Part shown: positions 61,281-64,000 of the stretch, one piece after another
How the letters are laid out: every line of letters begins with the position of its first letter
Position numbering within the stretch: the first letter of the stretch is position 1
Assembly (NCBI GenBank): GCA_021798115.1
Contig: JAJZYM010000001.1
Coordinates: 108,421-172,420, forward strand
Direction of reading: 5' to 3'
DNA from: Pseudomonadota bacterium
GTDB taxonomy: Bacteria; Pseudomonadota; Gammaproteobacteria; JAKAQQ01
Length of the DNA stretch: 64,000 bases
The notes under the pieces: model-generated
The model's input: only the letters and a program-made list of their open reading frames with translations
Told to the model about the DNA's origin: nothing
The model's database searches: none
Position numbers and translations under genes: made by a program

Positions 61281-61949
61281 TCAGGTTTCCGCCCACAGAC
61301 GAATGAGATTGGCGTGGATCTTGTTCACGAGGCGCGCCTCCTCGCTCTGCGGGGCCACGTCCTGAACCCACCGCATGAGCCGCACGAGGTCGGCCACGAG
61401 ATCCCTCTTGGGCTCCTCGCGAATCGCGCTCTGGACGGTTGTGATGGCCGCAAGGCGCGCCCCCCGACGCACGGGCTCGACGCGGTGAATGTAGTAGGCC
61501 GGATACACCACCGCGGCTCCTGAGGACAACTTGACCGCCTGATCCCCATAGCCAGTTCTGATCACGAGTTCCCCCCCGTCGTATTCTTCCGGCGCGGAAA
61601 GAAAAAGCGTGACGGACAGATCGGCACGCATGGGCGGCGGTGGACCAAGAAGCGGGAAATCGACATGATCCTGGTAGTACATTCCGACGTCGTAGCGATT
61701 GAACATCGGGGTCATGATCCGTTGCGGGAGAGCCAGAAACTGGAACAGCTGATGACGCAGGAGTGCATCGCGGACAAACCCGCGGACGGCCTGCGTACGC
61801 TCGTCGTCGGCCAGCTGGAGATTGTTTTTCCGGCTCCGTGATCCGGGACCGGCCGTTTTTGTGCCGTCCGCAAAATCGAGGGTTTCGATCTGGGTTCGGA
61901 CGGTGCGCACTTCCTCGGCGGTGAGGACATTATCGATGGCAAGAAGCAT
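61281..61949 (-). CDS. PKHD-type Fe(II)/2-oxoglutarate oxygenase (PiuC/YbiX family)
   Basis: A 222-residue dioxygenase. The iron ligands are His and Asp in YQDHVDFPLL near residue 97-99 and the distal His in YYIHRVEPVRRG near 158; Arg in RRGARLAAITTVQS near 168 would bind 2-oxoglutarate. Members are linked to siderophore or iron uptake regulation in some bacteria, though no iron-uptake gene is adjacent here. It converges with rpoD, six bases apart. Confidence 0.85.
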   Translation of the reverse strand: MLLAIDNVLTAEEVRTVRTQIETLDFADGTKTAGPGSRSRKNNLQLADDERTQAVRGFVRDALLRHQLFQFLALPQRIMTPMFNRYDVGMYYQDHVDFPLLGPPPPMRADLSVTLFLSAPEEYDGGELVIRTGYGDQAVKLSSGAAVVYPAYYIHRVEPVRRGARLAAITTVQSAIREEPKRDLVADLVRLMRWVQDVAPQSEEARLVNKIHANLIRLWAET

Positions 61950-62066
61950 GTCGGAAGCGGGCCGGTTTCGTTCTCACCATTCTAAGACGGACCGCTCGCT
62001 GCTGCGGCACACGGGAGAAAACGGCAACACCTGCTAGAATTTCACCAGCCCCACGAGGATCACTCC

Positions 62067-63050
62067 ATGACCAAACCCGTCCGCATCGCCGTCACTGGCG
62101 CCGCCGGCAACATCGGCTACGCCCTCGTCTTCCGTCTCGCGGCGGGAGATCTCCTCGGACCGGATCAGCCCGTTGTCCTGCAACTTCTCGAAATCCCCCA
62201 GGCGGCCCAAGCTCTCGCGGGCGTCGTCATGGAGCTGGAGGACGGAGCGTTCCCTCTCCTCCACGATGTCGTGGCCAGCGATCGGGCGGAGGTAGCGTTC
62301 CGCGACGCCGACCTGGCGTTCCTCGTCGGCTCCCGCCCGCGTACCGCCGGCATGGAACGCAAGGATCTTCTCCGCGTGAACGCGGAGATCTTTGCCCACC
62401 AGGGACGCGCACTCGATCGGCACGCCGCCCGTGATGTGCGTGTTCTCGTCGTCGGCAACCCGGCCAACACCAACGCCCTGATTGCCGCGAGCAACGCCCC
62501 TTCGCTCTCTGCCCATCAGTTCAGCTCGATGATGCGCCTCGACCACAACCGTGCGGTCTCCGCGCTGGCCCGCAAGGCGGGGACCATGACCCGCGACGTC
62601 GATGGAATCGTCGTTTTCGGCAACCACTCGAGCACACAGTTCCCCTGCCTCGACCACGCGACGGTGCGGGGTCGAGCGGCGCTAGAGCTCGTCGAGCGAA
62701 GCTGGTACGAGAAGGAATTCATCCCCACCATCCAGCAACGCGGAGCCGCAGTCATCAAGACGAGGGGCGCCTCCTCGGCGGCTTCGGCAGCCTCCGCCGC
62801 ACTCGACCATATGCGGACCTGGATCCGGGGCACGGAGGGGTCCTCCTGGACCAGCATGGGGGTCGCGGCCGATGGGAGCTACGGTGTGGCCCCCGGCATT
62901 TTCTTCGGCTACCCCGTACGGACATCCGAGGGGGCCTACCGAGTGAACCAGGATCTCAAGCTCGATGAGTTTCAGAGGGCTCGGATCGCCGCCAGCGAAA
63001 AGGAGCTTCGTGAGGAACGCGAGGGGATCACCGATCTTCTTCCCCGTTAG
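62067..63050 (+). CDS. mdh: Malate dehydrogenase
   Basis: A 327-residue NAD-dependent malate dehydrogenase of the type found in beta/gammaproteobacteria and cytosolic eukaryotic enzymes. [17 protein letters not shown] binds NAD at the N-terminus; substrate Arg in [15 protein letters not shown] near residue 92, [13 protein letters not shown] near 131, LDHNRAV near 160 and the catalytic His in [11 protein letters not shown] near 189. It works in the TCA cycle. TAGAAT (62035-62040) may be its -10. Confidence 0.95.
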   Translation: MTKPVRIAVTGAAGNIGYALVFRLAAGDLLGPDQPVVLQLLEIPQAAQALAGVVMELEDGAFPLLHDVVASDRAEVAFRDADLAFLVGSRPRTAGMERKDLLRVNAEIFAHQGRALDRHAARDVRVLVVGNPANTNALIAASNAPSLSAHQFSSMMRLDHNRAVSALARKAGTMTRDVDGIVVFGNHSSTQFPCLDHATVRGRAALELVERSWYEKEFIPTIQQRGAAVIKTRGASSAASAASAALDHMRTWIRGTEGSSWTSMGVAADGSYGVAPGIFFGYPVRTSEGAYRVNQDLKLDEFQRARIAASEKELREEREGITDLLPR

Positions 63051-63280
63051 AGCCTGGCCGACACGAAAACAGCCTCCAGCCAAGGAAGGCTGAGGCAACA
63101 TCTTCATGATCCGGAGCTCTTGAGTCACCCGGACACTACTCCCTAGCCCAAGAGAACAGCCCCCGGTTCTGCGACCAAGCGTCCATCAATTTCTATTTCC
63201 AGAAACTCACACGACGGACCTTGGCCCCCTCTGCGTAATCACCAGGGCCTGTACCCAAAACGTCCCCCGGTTGATTCGAT

Positions 63281-63335
63281 TTGACAAAGGGTAAAATAGG
63301 TGTTATAGTTTAGTATATATCTACATGACATATAT
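63281..63335 (+). promoter_or_regulatory. Strong promoter and likely operator of the gntR-ABC operon
   Basis: TTGACA (63281-63286) and TATAGT (63304-63309) are 17 bases apart, an almost perfect sigma70 promoter, in an AT-rich island. An imperfect inverted repeat (AGTATATATC near 63312-63321 and GACATATATT at 63327-63336) covers the expected transcription start, the usual place for autoregulation by YtrA-type repressors. Confidence 0.55.
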
Positions 63336-63376
63336 TTAACATTATATTTTCATTAAGTTTTATTGGATATCCCGCT

Positions 63377-63745
63377 TTGGCAGACTGGCTCCCCGATTCC
63401 CCGATCTACCTTCAAGTCCGCGAACGGCTTGCCGACATGATCCTTGACAGTCCTCTCCACGACGGCGACCCTCTCCCTTCGGTCCGCACGATCGCGAGCG
63501 ACTATCGGCTCAACCCACTGACCGTCCTCAGAGCCTTCCAGATGCTCGAGGATGAAGGGGTCATCGAAAAAAGACGCGGTATCGGCATGTTCGTCCGGCA
63601 GGGCGGCCGCGAGCGGCTTCTCGCCCTTGAGCGTGAAGTGTTCCGCACGCGTCACTGGCCCAAGATTCGCCGCACGATCAGCCGCCTCGGCCTCGATCCC
63701 GCAACACTGCTCAACTCTCCTCCGAATAAGGACCAGACACCATGA
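63377..63745 (+). CDS. GntR-family (YtrA subfamily) transcriptional regulator
   Basis: A 122-residue regulator with only the winged-helix DNA-binding domain plus a short helical tail, the YtrA layout. PIYLQVRERLADMIL near residue 10, then LPSVRTIASDYRLNPLTVLRAFQMLEDEGVIEKRRGIGMFV (recognition region LNPLTVLRAFQ near 45). Such repressors precede and control ABC transporter genes; its stop overlaps the ABC gene as ATGA. TTG 63377 is the start. Confidence 0.85.
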   Translation: MADWLPDSPIYLQVRERLADMILDSPLHDGDPLPSVRTIASDYRLNPLTVLRAFQMLEDEGVIEKRRGIGMFVRQGGRERLLALEREVFRTRHWPKIRRTISRLGLDPATLLNSPPNKDQTP

Positions 63746-64000
63746 ACGATCCCATTGACGCCACAGGCCTTCGCAAAAACTACGGGGGGATTCGCGCTCT
63801 CGACGGAATCGATTTCCACGTTCCCCAAGGGGCTTTTGTGCTGCTTGTGGGACGCAACGGAGCCGGAAAGAGCACGTTACTCCGGGCACTTTCCGGCCAA
63901 ACCTTCGCGGAGGGCACCCTCCTCGTCCTCGGCTCGGATCCACGACGGCATCCGGGGCACCCCAACGCTCGCCTGGCGTACAGGGGGGAACGCCCCACCC
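63742..64000 (+). CDS. ABC transporter ATP-binding protein, 3' partial
   Basis: The first 86 residues of an ABC ATPase: MNDPIDATGLRKNYGG, then ALDGIDFHVPQGAF and Walker A VGRNGAGKSTLLRALSG near residue 37. The rest lies beyond the window edge. Coupled by ATGA to the YtrA-type repressor. Substrate unknown; YtrA-linked transporters often handle antibiotics or membrane stress. Confidence 0.85.
   Translation, partial: MNDPIDATGLRKNYGGIRALDGIDFHVPQGAFVLLVGRNGAGKSTLLRALSGQTFAEGTLLVLGSDPRRHPGHPNARLAYRGERPT

Noticed and set aside
63070-63095. Hairpin after mdh (CCTC..AGCC / GGCT.GAGG) as terminator
   Set aside because: Stem is bulged and no U-run follows; too weak to annotate.

Overview
The window is dense, high-GC bacterial chromosome. 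It reads as gammaproteobacterial: it has tesA divergent from ybbA-ybbP, rlmJ, ubiK, an rpsU-dnaG-rpoD core, and rdgB near hemW. Membrane-anchored and diheme c-type cytochromes point to a respiratory lifestyle. No rRNA gene is present and the species cannot be named from sequence alone. GTG and TTG starts, 4-base stop/start overlaps (ATGA, GTGA, TTGA) and antisense overlaps of convergent 3' ends are common.

Layout. Bases 1-7702 hold the distal part of a type IVb (R64/ICE-like) pilus operon: secretin, PilO, PilP, ATPase, platform protein, major pilin, PilM-like protein, PilV-like tip pilin and one unknown secreted protein. The operon ends about 100 bp from the 3' end of a tRNA-Arg(CCG). Bases 8.2-19 kb hold housekeeping and respiratory genes: cytochrome c, ubiK, rph, rdgB, pepN, hemW, rocD, and cytochrome c4 with three exported or unknown proteins. 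Three DnaA-box-like sites lie between rdgB and pepN. At 19-23 kb there is a diguanylate cyclase, then three genes that look conjugation-derived: AcaB/DUF1845-like, TraB/Lnt-like nitrilase, and a FlhC-family zinc activator. Bases 23-48 kb carry a DUF4136 lipoprotein, a tandem-receiver protein, dtd-tatABC, transporters, a GT39 enzyme, rlmJ, a fused 2-oxoacid dehydrogenase E1 with glutaryl-CoA dehydrogenase, an OprD-like porin, an ECF sigma/anti-sigma pair, a PRMT-like methyltransferase, ybbAP/tesA, fadD, a thiolase and hemH. A CAT-anticodon tRNA closes this part.

Bases 49.1-52.9 kb form a tightly overlapping four-gene cassette: lysine 2,3-aminomutase, two D-Ala-D-Ala-ligase-like ATP-grasp enzymes, and a GNAT acetyltransferase. 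I read it as a small pathway that makes and conjugates beta-lysine, and it is the strongest candidate for a poorly described system here. rpsU-yqeY-dnaG follow. rpoD is separated from dnaG by about 4 kb of mostly decayed DNA. That stretch holds a glycine-rich lipoprotein, a remnant resembling a CRISPR-associated ring nuclease, a tiny repeat protein and a broken IS1595-family transposase. The window ends with rpoD, a PKHD-type oxygenase, malate dehydrogenase, and a GntR/YtrA-type repressor in front of an ABC ATPase cut by the window edge.
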